A model generated the notes under the pieces. That model saw nothing but the letters and a program-made list of their open reading frames with translations, searched no databases and was not told where the DNA came from. Position numbers and translations under genes: made by a program. Positions 62,908 to 64,000 of a stretch of 64,000 nt of DNA are shown here, in pieces; position 1 is the stretch's first letter, and the number at the start of each line of letters is the position of its first letter. The DNA comes from an uncultured Hyphomicrobiales bacterium. Lineage in GTDB: Bacteria > Pseudomonadota > Alphaproteobacteria > Rhizobiales > Ancalomicrobiaceae. Location of the stretch: contig CAIYYN010000017.1 in NCBI GenBank assembly GCA_903930435.1, positions 1-64,000 on the forward strand. Reading direction: 5' to 3'.

Positions 62908-63668
62908 GCGACTTTCCTTCCTCGAATTCCTGAATTTCGTGGGAATATTACCCACAAAATCAACTCCGGAAGATGTACATCATCTCACGCCGAAACGAAA
63001 TGACCATTTGCCTTGCTTCTTAACATTTCAGACCAAAACCGACCGAAAAGTCGCTTTGGCTCCTGCCTTCTCATTTTCCCTACGATTTAAGCTGGCCAAT
63101 TGGAATCCACTTCCATCTGGAAAACGTCTCGATTTCCACGTCAGCGGGTCGACCAAAGCCTCTGACCTGAGTTCGATCGGACGGTTCGCTTGGCTGCGTA
63201 GTGTTGTTGTCGCGGTCAATTGCCAAGGCACGCTGCTTCTCCTGCATTTTTTCGGACTCAGCAGGCGAGAATTGACAGACCAGACCTTTGTCGCGTCATC
63301 GCTTGACGCAGGTTATTAACTTGCATTTGACAAGTTATCGTGACAAACCTCTCGTTAACTCGTTATGATGCTCAGAGATTGGGGGGATTTTTCGTCGTTT
63401 GTCTCACTTTGGACAGGCAACCAACCCTGTGTGTGCTCATGACGCGCCGCTAGATGACCCTTTAGGTAGTGCCAATAGTGGGGTTGCGTGACGTCGGGCT
63501 AAGCCCGTAACGACCTGGGTACGCGATACGCCGCGAATGCCAATACTGTTATGGGACAACATCGAAGTCGGCCAACCCACGCTTTATCGAATCCGGACCA
63601 ATTCTAAAAAACCATCATCAAGACTTGTTAGACTGACTTACTTACACTCCAATCCATCGGAAACAACA
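62908..63668. other. intergenic region with inverted repeat and possible structured RNA
   Basis: A 761-bp gap. It contains an inverted repeat at 63317-63337 (TAACTTG / CAAGTTA) next to a TTGACA at 63327, and at about 63482-63526 a hairpin-rich stretch (CGGGC-TAA-GCCCG inside an outer TTGCGT / ACGCGA stem). No coding sequence is seen. Confidence 0.45.
63317..63337. promoter_or_regulatory. inverted repeat TAACTTG-N7-CAAGTTA
   Basis: A 7-bp perfect inverted repeat with a seven-base spacer, overlapping a TTGACA that could serve as a -35 element, 330 bp before the MAPEG gene. A candidate operator; no regulator is identified. Confidence 0.35.
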
Positions 63669-64000
63669 ATGACCCCTGATCTCTGGATAGTGTTGAGCCT
63701 TGCCTTGCTCACGGAACTTCTCACCCTTCCGCCCGCGTTCGCTCGCGGCTCCGTGCCGGGCGGCATCAAATGGCTCTTTTACAATCGCGACACCCGGCTG
63801 GAGGGCGTACCATCCTGGGGTGACCGCGCCGTGCGTGCACATGACAATCTCGCTAACAATCTGGCAATGTATGTCGGGATCATCGGGATTGCCTACATCA
63901 CGGGTGCCACCAGTGGCGTCACGATGATCGCTGGTATCGTCTTGCTCATCGCGCGCGTGTTGCATGCGATCGTCTACATTGCTGGCATTCCGTACTTGCG
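63669..64000 (+). CDS. MAPEG family membrane protein, 3' end outside window
   Basis: The first 110 codons of a MAPEG-type protein. It has hydrophobic segments at about 4-22, 66-84 and 86-104, and the NRDTRLEGVPSWGDRAVRAHDN loop (over two segments) typical of this family (R-x-R-A-x-x-N type). These small proteins relate to glutathione S-transferases of eicosanoid metabolism; bacterial roles are poorly known. It is cut by the window end. Confidence 0.85.
   Translation, partial: MTPDLWIVLSLALLTELLTLPPAFARGSVPGGIKWLFYNRDTRLEGVPSWGDRAVRAHDNLANNLAMYVGIIGIAYITGATSGVTMIAGIVLLIARVLHAIVYIAGIPYL

Noticed and set aside
1-64000. tRNA, rRNA, CRISPR arrays and intact insertion sequences
   Set aside because: Reading the intergenic regions gave no tRNA T-loop plus acceptor pattern, no rRNA sequence, no regularly spaced direct repeats of CRISPR type and no transposase gene.

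Overview
The window is about 64 kb of a GC-rich alphaproteobacterial chromosome, most likely from the Hyphomicrobiales (Rhizobiales) or a close relative. The evidence is gene order: a pleD-divK pair next to a DUF3572 gene; the run argS, SPOR-domain gene, nagZ, scpA, scpB, tatA, tatB, tatC, serS, surE, pcm; dgt divergent from erpA; and an ATP12-type F1 assembly chaperone beside a HAD phosphatase. The species cannot be named from sequence alone. I saw no tRNA, rRNA, CRISPR array or intact insertion sequence.

Layout. 1-2.8 kb: the truncated gene of an omega-amino acid:pyruvate aminotransferase, a small Tad-like membrane protein and a single-domain rhodanese. 3.0-8.0 kb: a GPH-type transporter, then cysteine synthase, an AlaX tRNA-editing protein, 3-mercaptopyruvate sulfurtransferase and a GNAT acetyltransferase, all on the plus strand. 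8.0-10.9 kb: the PleD/DivK cell-cycle signalling pair, divergent from DUF3572 and a HAD-like gene. 10.9-23.7 kb: a long minus-strand housekeeping run covering translation (argS, serS), division and envelope (SPOR, nagZ), chromosome segregation (scpAB), Tat export (tatABC), repair and salvage (pcm, surE) and dNTP hydrolysis (dgt). 23.8-28.8 kb: erpA, pccB, two copies of a 177-bp intergenic repeat, a PheC-like periplasmic protein, the ATP12 chaperone and a phosphatase.

28.9-40.6 kb is the envelope and signalling part with the least familiar genes: a 1028-residue secreted multidomain protein, a small exported protein, CcdA, a Pro/Ala-rich SPOR-like membrane protein with a perfect CtrA box upstream, a CSS-type receptor whose EAL domain has lost its catalytic motifs, an exported protein of unknown family and a membrane-anchored M15-type peptidase. 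40.6-47.5 kb: TetR and PaaX regulators divergent from a branched-chain-amino-acid-type ABC importer that includes a permease-ATPase fusion. 47.7-53.6 kb: gyrA, then a low-GC TPR-sulfotransferase gene and an AT-rich tract, closed by a decayed second copy of the gyrA 3' end.

53.6-64 kb: a chemotaxis receptor with an HBM-like sensor; a translationally coupled acyl-CoA dehydrogenase / SDR / APH-type kinase set resembling a split ACAD10/ACAD11 4-hydroxyacyl-CoA system, followed by a Gfo/Idh/MocA oxidoreductase; two methyltransferases, a DMT exporter and a truncated MAPEG gene. The most notable points are the gyrA-tail duplication with its low-GC insert, the ACAD10/11-like operon, the large secreted protein, the degenerate EAL receptor and the CtrA-box/SPOR pairing.
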